Assembly (NCBI GenBank): GCA_020200235.1
Contig: JAIVJC010000134.1
Coordinates: 25,875-89,874, forward strand
Direction: 5' to 3'
From: Acidobacteriota bacterium
GTDB taxonomy: Bacteria > Acidobacteriota > Blastocatellia > Pyrinomonadales > Pyrinomonadaceae
Length of the DNA stretch: 64,000 nt
In this document: positions 10,853-20,040 of the stretch, one piece after another
Position numbering within the stretch: the first letter of the stretch is position 1
Layout: each line of letters begins with the position of its first letter
The notes under the pieces: model-generated
Told to the model about the DNA's origin: nothing
Databases searched by the model: none
Seen by the model: only the letters and a program-made list of their open reading frames with translations
Made by a program: the position numbers and the translations under genes

Positions 10853-12763
10853 ATGAAAGCCTGCGACAGACGTAAGTTTCTCTCTCTGGCTTCCCGCTCC
10901 GCGACAGCCTTCGCCAGCCTCCCCCTCCTTCCGCTCGACCTGTTCCCAACTGCCGCCGAGACGACGCCCGTCGGGCAGCCCCTGTCCTACAAGGATCAGC
11001 CCGCGACGGAGCGCGCGTGCTGGCTCGACCTGTGCGCCCCGTTCATCGTCGAGGACGCCGCCCGCGGACTCCACTCCGAGGTGGTGCTCACCTCCGACAC
11101 CTTCGTCGGCGCCCGCGGCTACGCTGACGGCCGCGACGCGACGGAGTACGAATTCTATCTCTACGACGCCGACGGGCGCGCGGTCGGCGCGGCGGGCGCG
11201 GCTGCCAGGCTCAAGGTGTCGGCGATGCAGACCGCAGTGATCCCGGTGCGCGATCTCATCGCCCCGCACAAAAGCTTCTGGGGCGGGCTGACGATTCGCC
11301 TGCGCCCGGTCGGGCGGCAGCCGATGCACGCGACCGACCTCTTCAGCTCGGCGTTCGTCCGCTGGCAGACCGACGGCTCTTTCGACAACGTGCACGCGAA
11401 TCCCGATCCCGTCCCGTGGCAGACGCAGTCGAGTTTTTATTACTCCATGCCGTTCCCGCCCCTGTCGGATTACGAATGCACGGTCGGGCTCTTCAACCCC
11501 TACGAAGCCCGGAGCGCGGGCCGCCTCGTGATGCGCGACGGCGCGGGCGGTAAGCTGATCGAAATCCCTTACGAATTGAAGCCGCGAGCCTCCCTGCTCC
11601 TTGCGCTGAACGAGGCGCGCTTCACCGGCGACGCCTGTGCGGCGTTCGGTCTGTCGGCGCCCGGATCGAAGGCGTCATCAAACGCAGCCCGCGCCGGGCA
11701 GGTGATGAGGACGCACCACGAGGCGGTCGCCGGTTCGCTCTCCTCCGTTGGTAGCCCGCTCACACGCGGCGGGGGGATGCTCACGATCACGAACGATCAG
11801 GGGACTGCGAAGAGCTTCGCTTACCTCGTCATCAAAAAAACGGGTCGCGACAGATTCAGCGTGGAGCACCCGCTCCACCAGCCCGTCAGCAAGCCGCTGC
11901 CGTCGGTCGCCCCTTTCACAGCCGAAGGGAAGTTCAAGGCGAAGAACATCCTGTTCTCCCCCCTACTCTTTCGCGCCAAGCGCGTGGGCGCGATCACGCT
12001 CGAATCGAGATTCCACCTGAGCACGGGACTCCCTTACGAAGAGGCGCTGTGGTTCGCCCCCTACGCCGTGGGCCCGGACGGCTCGGTCGCGTGGAACGCG
12101 AACGACGACGCCGGGTTGCCCCCGCAACTGCCTGCGGCTCAGTGGGAGCGCGGCGCGATCCGTCTGGGCTCCGAGCAGAGCTGCGTCCTGGATTTCTCCC
12201 GGTTGAAACTGGGCGCGGGCTTTTCGGGCGGCTTGTGTCTCGCGGTCGCGCCCGACTCCACGCACACCTTCATGAAAGTTGAAGTGCGCGTGCCGGAGTG
12301 GGGCGCGCACGCGTTCACGCACTTCCGCCCCGGCTTGCGCGCCGCGCGCGCTTACCAGAAGCCGGCGCAGCGCGGCGGGCTCGCGACCGATTACGTGACC
12401 TCGGGGGCGAGCTTCGAGCGGCGAGGCGACCGAGTCTTCTTCGACGAGTTGATCGGCGTCATCAACATCGACGATCAGGGGATCGAAGCGTCGCCCGTCC
12501 TCGAGCTGTTCGGGCGCCAAGGGCTCGTCAGGCAGATCGCCCTCCCGCCCGTGCCGGGGTTCGCGTGTCGCCACTTCCTGCTTTCCGATCTGCTCAAGGA
12601 GCCGCTGACGGTGGGGCGCATGAGTATGCGCCTGATCGACGAGCGTGCTACATTGCTGATGTCGACCGTTCACATCGACTACGCCCGGCGCGACATCGCG
12701 CTCGACCACGGCTCCGACAGGTTTTCGACTTTCACGGACTATCATTGCGGCACGCGCGGCTGA
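10853..12763 (+). CDS. Hypothetical protein with twin-arginine-like signal
   Basis: Long ORF, N-terminus CDRRKFLSLASRSATAFASLPLLPL. Confidence 0.8.
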   Translation: MKACDRRKFLSLASRSATAFASLPLLPLDLFPTAAETTPVGQPLSYKDQPATERACWLDLCAPFIVEDAARGLHSEVVLTSDTFVGARGYADGRDATEYEFYLYDADGRAVGAAGAAARLKVSAMQTAVIPVRDLIAPHKSFWGGLTIRLRPVGRQPMHATDLFSSAFVRWQTDGSFDNVHANPDPVPWQTQSSFYYSMPFPPLSDYECTVGLFNPYEARSAGRLVMRDGAGGKLIEIPYELKPRASLLLALNEARFTGDACAAFGLSAPGSKASSNAARAGQVMRTHHEAVAGSLSSVGSPLTRGGGMLTITNDQGTAKSFAYLVIKKTGRDRFSVEHPLHQPVSKPLPSVAPFTAEGKFKAKNILFSPLLFRAKRVGAITLESRFHLSTGLPYEEALWFAPYAVGPDGSVAWNANDDAGLPPQLPAAQWERGAIRLGSEQSCVLDFSRLKLGAGFSGGLCLAVAPDSTHTFMKVEVRVPEWGAHAFTHFRPGLRAARAYQKPAQRGGLATDYVTSGASFERRGDRVFFDELIGVINIDDQGIEASPVLELFGRQGLVRQIALPPVPGFACRHFLLSDLLKEPLTVGRMSMRLIDERATLLMSTVHIDYARRDIALDHGSDRFSTFTDYHCGTRG

Positions 12764-12887
12764 GAGCCCGCGCCGCCGACTCGACGGACGGCAGCTCTAC
12801 CGCGTGCGCCTGTTGCGCACGCCTCCCGACGACAAACTCCCTCATCCGCACACGCCGGACGCATAAATCTTTTACCGGAGAGGAACC

Positions 12888-13616
12888 ATGTTCAGAAAAG
12901 TCCCCGCCTTCGCCATCGCAGCGTTGCTCGCGTTGAGCGTCGTCGCGCAGAAGCAGTACAAGCCTTACGGCGAGTGGTCGGAGAAGGACGCCCAGAAGAT
13001 GCTCAACGATTCGCCCTGGGGACGCTCGCAGATCGAGACGGACACCTCCGAGATGTTCTTCCGGCCCGACGCCGTCACCGCGGGCGGCCCCAGCACCTCC
13101 GCGGATAGGACCTCGCGCGGCGCCACGAACCAAGCCACGTCGGTCAATTACCGCGTGCGGTTCCTCTCCGCCAGACCCATCCGCGAAGCCCTCGCGCGCG
13201 CGATAGAGATAGCGCAGAAGCCACCCAATCCGCAGCTACCAGCTCAACTGAAGGGCTTCGTCGAGCGCACTTTCAGCGATCACATCGTCGTGAGCGTGAC
13301 CTTCGACACGAAGGACCCCCGTTTCGCGAACGTCCCCCGGCAGGCGTTCGCCGCCGCCATCCCCGCCACCCTGAAAGTCACCACTACCCTGATCAGGAGC
13401 GACGGGGAGCGACTGTTCCTGGCAGACTACCAGCCGCCTTCGAACGACGGCTTGGGCGCGAAATTCATCTTCCCGCGGAAGGGTCGCGACGGGAAGCCTT
13501 TCCTCAGCTCCGACTTCTCGCAGGTGCGCTTCGTCTCCGAGGTGGCGAAGCAGGTCAAGCTGGACGTGAGGTTCAAAGTCTCGGACATGATGTACAACGG
13601 CGTGCTTGAGTATTAA
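12888..13616 (+). CDS. Conserved secreted hypothetical protein (tandem paralog 1)
   Basis: Signal peptide; YGEWSEKDAQKMLNDSPWGRSQIET; C-terminus RFKVSDMMYNGVLEY shared with next gene. Confidence 0.85.
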   Translation: MFRKVPAFAIAALLALSVVAQKQYKPYGEWSEKDAQKMLNDSPWGRSQIETDTSEMFFRPDAVTAGGPSTSADRTSRGATNQATSVNYRVRFLSARPIREALARAIEIAQKPPNPQLPAQLKGFVERTFSDHIVVSVTFDTKDPRFANVPRQAFAAAIPATLKVTTTLIRSDGERLFLADYQPPSNDGLGAKFIFPRKGRDGKPFLSSDFSQVRFVSEVAKQVKLDVRFKVSDMMYNGVLEY

Positions 13617-13674
13617 CGCTCGCGCCGCCGCGTCGGGTGAGAAAATCCAAAACAGATTCAAGAGGGCAGGTGTG

Positions 13675-14400
13675 ATGACTAAAATTGCTTGCGCGTGCCT
13701 GGTCGCGTTCGCGCTCGGATCGGCCGTGTTCGCGCAGAAGGAAATGAAGCCGTGGACCGAGTGGACGAAGAAGGACGTCGTCAAGGTTCTGAACGATTCG
13801 GCGTGGGGGCAGACCCAGCTCGAGACGCAGGAGTCCAGCGGTTCCTCCGGGGCGGTGACGAGTACCGCGGCGCCGCTCAACAGGGACGCGCGCCAGCCGG
13901 CTCCGGGCTCGATCAGCGGATCGATCAAGTACTTCGTCCGCTTCTTCTCCGCCAAACCGATCCGCCAAGCTATCGTGCGCAAGGTGCAACTCGAACAGCC
14001 TGACGTGGCCGCCCAGAGGGCTGAGCAGTCGAAGGCGTTCATCGAGCTGGCTTCCGATCAGTACATCATCATCGCCGTGGCGGCCGAGGTGAGCGACAAG
14101 AAGATGGGCGGCGGGCTCGCGCAGGCGTTCAGCAAGGCGAAGGTCGAGTCGCTGAAGAACGTCATCTACCTCCAGCGCAAGGACGGCAAGCGGGTCTTCC
14201 TGCAGGAGTACGCCCCGCCGGGGAACGCCGAGATCGGCGCGCGCTTCGTCTTCCCGCGGAAGTTGGACGGGCAGCCGTTCATCACCCCCGACAGCGGCGA
14301 GGTGCGCTTCCACGCCGAACTCGGTCCCGACAAGCAGTCCAAGATCGATTGCCGCTTCAAGATCGCCGACATGATGTACAACGGCACGCTCGAGTACTGA
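13675..14400 (+). CDS. Conserved secreted hypothetical protein (tandem paralog 2)
   Basis: WTEWTKKDVVKVLNDSAWGQTQLET and C-terminus RFKIADMMYNGTLEY; start refined to MTKIACACLVAF. Confidence 0.85.
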   Translation: MTKIACACLVAFALGSAVFAQKEMKPWTEWTKKDVVKVLNDSAWGQTQLETQESSGSSGAVTSTAAPLNRDARQPAPGSISGSIKYFVRFFSAKPIRQAIVRKVQLEQPDVAAQRAEQSKAFIELASDQYIIIAVAAEVSDKKMGGGLAQAFSKAKVESLKNVIYLQRKDGKRVFLQEYAPPGNAEIGARFVFPRKLDGQPFITPDSGEVRFHAELGPDKQSKIDCRFKIADMMYNGTLEY

Positions 14401-14457
14401 GCGGCGGCGGCGCGCGCGCGCGTCAATCGACGAGCCCGCGCGCCAGAGAGTGTAAGG

Positions 14458-14521
14458 GCAGCCACGCGGGACTGGCGCGAAGTTGGGGCTCTGCCGCTTC
14501 GCACCAGTCCCGCGTGGCTGC
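14458..14521. repeat. Long inverted repeat (25-bp arms, 1 mismatch)
   Basis: GCAGCCACGCGGGACTGGCGCGAAG ... CTTCGCACCAGTCCCGCGTGGCTGC. Confidence 0.85.
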
Positions 14522-14689
14522 GTGACTTTACGGGCAGTCGCGGCGCGCCGGCACGCCACCGCCGGCGCCCTGCCTGCGCCCGCGCGCCGGCGATCCGATT
14601 CGGCAGCCGTCGCGGCGCATCGTCTCGCGGCGCTGTGCTAACATCGGGTTTCGCTGCGCACACCTCAGTCCGAAGTGCCGGGTCGTTTT

Positions 14690-15913
14690 ATGTCCACCAG
14701 CACGAGCCCCCCCGCCGAACTCGCGCTCGCCCCCCTCGGAGCGGGCGATCTCATCGATCGCACCGTCCGCCTCTACCGCCGACACTTCACGACCCTCTTG
14801 CGCGCCGCCGCGCCGCCCGTCGTCGTCTCGGCGCTCGGCTCCGTCATGCTCACCGTCGGCTGGCGGGAGCTCTCGCTGACGGAGAGCGGCGCGCGGCTCG
14901 CGCTCTACGGCGCGCTCATCTTCGCGGGGCTCGTCCTGGCGTGGGGCGGCAACTTCGCCTTCCTGCTCGTGATGGGCGGCGCGTCGCGCAACCTCGTGCT
15001 GCACCTGCTGCGCGGCGAGCCCGTCTCGGCGCGCGCCATCTACCGCGCCGTGCGCTCGCGCTTCTGGTCGCTGGTGGGCGCGCTCATCCTCATCATCCTC
15101 TTCGCCGGGGCGGTGAGCATGCCCATCGGGTTCGCGTGGCTGATGCTCGTCGGGCTCGGCGTGGGCGGCGTGATGGCGATCACGCAAGGGAGCGCGTTCG
15201 GCATCGTCCTCGCCATCATATTGTTCGTCGCCTTCACGCTCGCCGCGCTCTTCGCCTTCTTCTTCGTCGTCGGGCGCGTGGCGTACGTCCCGCAGGTCAT
15301 CCTCGTCGAGGGGCGCAAGGCGACCGAAGCCTTCGGGCGCAGCATGAGCCTCGCGCGCGGCAACGTCCGCCGCCTGACGGCGATGTTCCTCTTCACCACC
15401 TTCGCCACCTACTCGGCGCTGATGCTGCTCGCCGTCCCGCTCGGCTGGTACGGATACCTGCGCGGCGTCAACCCGCTCACGCTGAACGACGTCGAGCTGC
15501 CGCTCTGGTACGCCATCGGGCGGCAGGTCTTGACGCAGGTGGCTTCGATCCTGCTCGCGCCGGTCTGGATGCTCGGCTTGTCGCTCTTGTATGTTGACGA
15601 GCGCGTGCGCCACGAGGGCTACGACATCGAGTTGATGGCGCAGCAGCGCCTCGGCGACATGCCGGAGCTTCCCGGCGGCGGAGCCGCCCCGCTCGCGCCC
15701 GCCGTCTACACAGCCCCCGCGCCCGCGCACGCACACGCGCCGCGCCCGCGGCAAAATTATCCGCAGCAGACTCAGCCCGCATACGCGCCGCAAGCGACCG
15801 CCGCCGCCGCCGCGCAGCCGCGCACCGATGAGCCGCAGGCTGATGTCGTAGACCTCTCGCCGCCCACGCGCCCCGGCTCGATCTTCGGTCTCGACGAAAG
15901 GCCTCGGAGTTGA
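14690..15913 (+). CDS. Multi-pass membrane protein (glycerophosphoryl diester phosphodiesterase membrane-domain-like)
   Basis: GDLIDRTVRLYRRHFTTLLRAAAPP, several hydrophobic helices; upstream of DUF4129 gene. Confidence 0.7.
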   Translation: MSTSTSPPAELALAPLGAGDLIDRTVRLYRRHFTTLLRAAAPPVVVSALGSVMLTVGWRELSLTESGARLALYGALIFAGLVLAWGGNFAFLLVMGGASRNLVLHLLRGEPVSARAIYRAVRSRFWSLVGALILIILFAGAVSMPIGFAWLMLVGLGVGGVMAITQGSAFGIVLAIILFVAFTLAALFAFFFVVGRVAYVPQVILVEGRKATEAFGRSMSLARGNVRRLTAMFLFTTFATYSALMLLAVPLGWYGYLRGVNPLTLNDVELPLWYAIGRQVLTQVASILLAPVWMLGLSLLYVDERVRHEGYDIELMAQQRLGDMPELPGGGAAPLAPAVYTAPAPAHAHAPRPRQNYPQQTQPAYAPQATAAAAAQPRTDEPQADVVDLSPPTRPGSIFGLDERPRS

Positions 15914-16956
15914 CCCGTTCACGCGCCACGCTCGTCGTCCTCTTCGTCGCGCTGTGCGGCGCGACCTCGACCGCGCGCGCCGCGTCGCTCGACGGCTACC
16001 GCTCGCGCGTCAGCGTCGCGCTCAGCCACTCCGCCGAGCTCCTGGACGCGCTCAAGGAAACGGGAAGCGTCGACGGGAGACGCGAGGCTCAGGCGCTCGC
16101 CGGGGTGCGCGACGCGCTGCCGCCGCGCGAGCGCGTCGAGTGGGCGGGCGGCGTGACGGACGTCGACAACTCGTGGCTGCGCAAAGAGCTGGAAGCCTAC
16201 GCCGCACTGCCCGCGGGCGACGCGGGAGAGAAGAGAAAGATCGCCGCGCGCGTTAACGCGCGACTCGCCGCGCTCAGCAGCCGCCTCGACGAGACGGCGG
16301 GCGCCAGCTCGCAGGCGGCGCGCGACCGCGAGGCAGAGAAGGGCAGGCTCCAGTCGATCCTGCGTCGCCCCGAATACAACGAGCAGGCTTCGCACGAGAC
16401 GGCGCTCGGTCGCCTGTGGAAGCAGTTCAAGGGGCTGCTGAGCAGGCTGCTGGCGGCTCGCGCGCCGATGGCTCCGGGCGCGGCGGGCTTCTTCTCGGTC
16501 GTCGCGCGCGTCTTCGTCTACGCGCTCGCCGTCGCCGTGATCGTCTTCGTCGTGTGGCGATTCGGGCCACGGCTCGTCAACCAACTCTCGACGCGGCGCA
16601 GGAAGGGGCGCGGGCGCGAGGCGCGCGTCGTGCTCGGCGAACGGCTCGCGCCCGACGAGTCGGCCGCCGACCTCCTCGCCGAGGCGGAGCGGCTCGCGCG
16701 CGCGGGCGAGCTGCGCGGCGCGATCCGCAAGGCGTACATCGCCGTGCTGTGCGAGCTCGGGGATCGCAAGCTCATCCGCCTCGCGCAGCACAAGACCAAC
16801 CGCGACTACCTCAACAGCGTGCGCGACCGCGACGATCTCTTCGGGACGCTGCGCCCGCTCACCCAGGACTACGAGCGCCACTGGTACGGCTTCGCCCCCG
16901 CCACGCCCGCCGACTGGGACGAGTACCGCGCGCTCTGCAACCGGGCCATCCAGTGA
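15910..16956 (+). CDS. DUF4129 domain-containing protein
   Basis: TTG start overlapping upstream stop; C-terminal LRGAIRKAYIAVLCELGDRKLIRLAQHKTNRDYL. Confidence 0.8.
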   Translation: MTRSRATLVVLFVALCGATSTARAASLDGYRSRVSVALSHSAELLDALKETGSVDGRREAQALAGVRDALPPRERVEWAGGVTDVDNSWLRKELEAYAALPAGDAGEKRKIAARVNARLAALSSRLDETAGASSQAARDREAEKGRLQSILRRPEYNEQASHETALGRLWKQFKGLLSRLLAARAPMAPGAAGFFSVVARVFVYALAVAVIVFVVWRFGPRLVNQLSTRRRKGRGREARVVLGERLAPDESAADLLAEAERLARAGELRGAIRKAYIAVLCELGDRKLIRLAQHKTNRDYLNSVRDRDDLFGTLRPLTQDYERHWYGFAPATPADWDEYRALCNRAIQ

Positions 16957-17392
16957 TGAGTGATGGGTGATGAGTGATGAGTAGGATTGAGAAATTTGAA
17001 GACTTCATTGCGTGGCAAAAGGCGCGCTCCCTAACAACAGAAATTTATAAGCTGCCCGAGCAAGGAAGCTTCGCGCGAGACTACGGTCTGAAAGATCAAA
17101 TAAGGAGAGCCTCCGTATCGATAATGTCCAACATTGCCGAAGGCTTTGAGCGCGGTCGGGCATCGGAGTTCCACCAATTCTTGGTTATCGCCAAAGCCTC
17201 GTGTGCGGAAGTTCGTTCCCAACTCTACGTGGCGTTGGACGTGGGCCACCTAACGAAAGATCAGTTCGACGGTTTGCTGAATAAAGCGGCGGAGTTGGGT
17301 CGCGTCATCGGAGGGCTACGTGCCTCAGTTGAACGGAGGCGCGACGGTTCATGAACGTACTCATCACCCATCACTCATCACTCATCACTTGA
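16953..17392 (+). mobile_element. Candidate IVS-like cassette: heptad inverted repeats flanking a four-helix-bundle ORF
   Basis: 31-nt arms 16953-16983 and 17358-17388 made of GTGATGA/GTGATGG heptads (2 mismatches); low-GC ORF inside; TGA at both outer borders. Confidence 0.6.
16977..17354 (+). CDS. Four helix bundle protein (23S rRNA IVS / S23-type)
   Basis: [26 protein letters not shown]...[47 protein letters not shown]; start codon lies in last heptad of left arm (GTG 16974 or ATG 16977). Confidence 0.9.
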   Translation: MSRIEKFEDFIAWQKARSLTTEIYKLPEQGSFARDYGLKDQIRRASVSIMSNIAEGFERGRASEFHQFLVIAKASCAEVRSQLYVALDVGHLTKDQFDGLLNKAAELGRVIGGLRASVERRRDGS

Positions 17393-17396
17393 GCCC

Positions 17397-18947
17397 ATGC
17401 GCGGACGCTTCTCCATCCTGATCTTCGTCGTGCTCGTCGGGCTGCTGCTCGTCGCGCTGAACGCCGCGTCTTACGTGCGCGTCGAGCGCGAGCCGGAGCT
17501 GGAGACGAACCCCGACCGCTCCACGTCGAACGCGGGGGCGACGGGGACGCGCGCCGTCTACGAGTACTTCGAGGCTTCGGGTCACAAGGTGATGCGCTGG
17601 CGCGAGCCCGTCGAGTCGCTGCTGAAGGACGGCAAGGCGAGCCCGGCGACGTTCGTCGTCGTCGGCGCGGTGCGTCGCCGCTTCACGGACGAGGAGCGGA
17701 AGAATCTGTCGCGCTGGGTCGCGCGCGGCGGTCGCCTCGTCGTCATAGATCGGATTCCGGAACAGACGCTCGCCGAGGACGAGCGGTGGGGTGTCTCCTC
17801 CGTGCCGGTCGGCATCGCGGGCTTCAACGCGCGCGCCGACGACGTGGAAGGCCTGCTCGCGGGCACGCAACCTTTTACGCCCACGCAGCCGACGCTCATC
17901 ACCAACGGCGTCGAGCGCGTCGCGCCTTCGCGCCTCGCCACGCGACTGCGAGCCGTGGGGAAGGGCGAGACTAACGACACGAACACAGACGACGACGCGG
18001 CAGACTCGGGCGACGCGACGGACGCGACGCCCACGCCCTCGCAGTCTCCGCCGCCCGCCGCCGGGCGCGGCGAAGGGGACGGGGCGGACGGGGAAGAGAC
18101 CGAGAGTGAAGCCGAGGAAGGCGAGCCGCCGCCGCCCACGCCGACGCCGCGACCGGGCGCTTCGCCGCGCCCGTCCGCGCCGCCGGTCGTGATCAGTCCT
18201 CAGCGCGGCGGGATCGGCATGGGGCGCGCGGAAGACTACGCGGAGCCCGACGCGCCCGTCCTCAACTTCACGGACGAGCGCGGCGCACTCGTCGCCGAGT
18301 TCACGCGCGGTCGCGGCCGCGTCGTCGTCCTCTCCGATCCGTTCATCGTCGCCAACAACGGCATCAGCCGCGCCGACAACTTGCAGCTCGCGACGAACCT
18401 GATCGCGTCGGGCGGCGGTCTCATCGCCTTCGACGAATACCACCAGGGGCGCGGCGCGGCGCACAACCAGCTCCTCAGTTACTTCGCGGGCACGCCCGTC
18501 GTCGCGATGTTCGCGCAGGGGTTTTTGATCGCGGCGGTCGTCGTCTGGTCGCGCGGTCGGCGTTTCGCGCGCCCGCTGCCCGCGCCGCGGCCCGACCGCC
18601 GCTCGAAGCTCGAATTCGTCGCTTCGATGGCGGAGCTACAGCAGCGCGCCCGCGCCTTTGATCTCGCCATCGAAAACATCTACTCTCGCACGCGCCGCGC
18701 GCTCGCGCGCTACGGCGGCACGGACCCCGCCGCCGCGCCCGAAGAGATCGCGTCGGCGGTCGCCGCGCGCTCCGGCACGGATCGGGCGCGGCTCGAACAG
18801 CTCCTGCGCGAGTGCGAAGACGCCGCGAAGGGCGCGCCCGTCGGCGCACGCCGCGCGCTCGAACTCGCCGCGAGTTTGCGCGAGCTCGAGAGCTCGCTCG
18901 GCATCCGGATGCGCGAGCGCGAGATCAAGCAAGCCGCGCGCCGGTGA
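17397..18947 (+). CDS. DUF4350 domain-containing membrane protein
   Basis: N-terminal TM; PDRSTSNAGATGTRAVYEYFEASGHKVMRWREP; GGLIAFDEYHQGRG; context with DUF4129 and MoxR. Confidence 0.8.
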   Translation: MRGRFSILIFVVLVGLLLVALNAASYVRVEREPELETNPDRSTSNAGATGTRAVYEYFEASGHKVMRWREPVESLLKDGKASPATFVVVGAVRRRFTDEERKNLSRWVARGGRLVVIDRIPEQTLAEDERWGVSSVPVGIAGFNARADDVEGLLAGTQPFTPTQPTLITNGVERVAPSRLATRLRAVGKGETNDTNTDDDAADSGDATDATPTPSQSPPPAAGRGEGDGADGEETESEAEEGEPPPPTPTPRPGASPRPSAPPVVISPQRGGIGMGRAEDYAEPDAPVLNFTDERGALVAEFTRGRGRVVVLSDPFIVANNGISRADNLQLATNLIASGGGLIAFDEYHQGRGAAHNQLLSYFAGTPVVAMFAQGFLIAAVVVWSRGRRFARPLPAPRPDRRSKLEFVASMAELQQRARAFDLAIENIYSRTRRALARYGGTDPAAAPEEIASAVAARSGTDRARLEQLLRECEDAAKGAPVGARRALELAASLRELESSLGIRMREREIKQAARR

Positions 18948-19027
18948 GTTTTAGTTATCAACTTTGAAAGGATGCAGGGCGGCGACGAGCGTTAGCCCGA
19001 CGGCGCGAAACCTTCAGCCCGTCGACC

Positions 19028-19058
19028 GATCACCCGTCACCCGCCGCCTGTCACCGTC
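19028..19058. repeat. Single heptad arm directly upstream of moxR-like start codon
   Basis: GATCACC CGTCACC CGCCGCC TGTCACC GTC, period 7. Confidence 0.5.
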
Positions 19059-19061
19059 CTC

Positions 19062-20015
19062 ATGCTGCAAAACGTCGCCGCAACGGTCGAACACATCAAC
19101 ACGGAGCTGCGCAAGATCATCGTCGGGCAGGACGCGGTGGTCGAGCAGGTGCTGGTCGCGCTCTTAGCCGAGGGGCACGCGCTCGTCGAGGGCGTGCCGG
19201 GGACGGCGAAGACGCTGATGGTCAAGACGCTCGCGCGCATCGTCGGCGCGGAGTTCGGGCGCATCCAGTTCACGCCCGACCTGATGCCCTCGGACATCAC
19301 CGGCACGAACGTCTTCAACGTCGCCAACTCGACGTTCAGTCTTCGCCGCGGCGCGATCTTCACGGACATCCTGCTCGCCGACGAGATCAACCGCACGCCG
19401 CCGAAGACGCAAGCCGCGCTCCTCGAAGCGATGGAGGAGCGGCAGGTGACGATTGACGGCGACCTGCACCCGCTCTCGCCGCTCTTCACTGTGCTCGCCA
19501 CCGAGAACCCCATCGAGTACGAGGGCACCTACCCTCTGCCCGAGGCGCAGCTCGACCGCTTCCTCCTCAAGATTCTGATCGACTACCCGACCGCCGAAGA
19601 CGAGGCGCGCATCGTCGCCAACTGGGACGAGGGTTTTAACTCGCGCCGGCTGGAGCAGATCGACATCCGACCCCTGCCGGACGCGAACGCCATCTCGCAG
19701 TGCCGCGCCGACATCCGCCGCGCGCACATGGAGCCGGGCGTGCAAAGCTACGTCGTGCAGATCGTCCGCCGCACCAGGGAGCACCCGTCGGTCGCCTACG
19801 GCGCGAGCCCGCGCGCGTCCGTCGCGATGCTCCTGTGCTCGAAGGCGCTCGCCGCCATGCGCGGCAGAGAGTTCGCCACGCCCGACGACGTGCGCGACAT
19901 CGCGCGCCCCGTCCTGCGCCACCGCCTGAGGCTTCGCGCCGAGGCGGAGCTCGACGGTGCGACGCCTGAGAGTGTCATCACGGACATCCTGCAGACGGTC
20001 GAAGTGCCGCGCTGA
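19062..20015 (+). CDS. MoxR family AAA ATPase
   Basis: [67 protein letters not shown]. Confidence 0.95.
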   Translation: MLQNVAATVEHINTELRKIIVGQDAVVEQVLVALLAEGHALVEGVPGTAKTLMVKTLARIVGAEFGRIQFTPDLMPSDITGTNVFNVANSTFSLRRGAIFTDILLADEINRTPPKTQAALLEAMEERQVTIDGDLHPLSPLFTVLATENPIEYEGTYPLPEAQLDRFLLKILIDYPTAEDEARIVANWDEGFNSRRLEQIDIRPLPDANAISQCRADIRRAHMEPGVQSYVVQIVRRTREHPSVAYGASPRASVAMLLCSKALAAMRGREFATPDDVRDIARPVLRHRLRLRAEAELDGATPESVITDILQTVEVPR

Positions 20016-20040
20016 CCGAGCGCCGGCGGCGGGAGGCGAG

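Noticed and set aside
16953-16983. CRISPR array interpretation of heptad repeats
   Set aside because: Units are 7 nt with no spacers; no cas genes.
16974-17354. Toxin-antitoxin or diversity-generating retroelement interpretation of the small four-helix-bundle ORF
   Set aside because: No partner gene, reverse transcriptase or template/variable repeat pair seen in the window.
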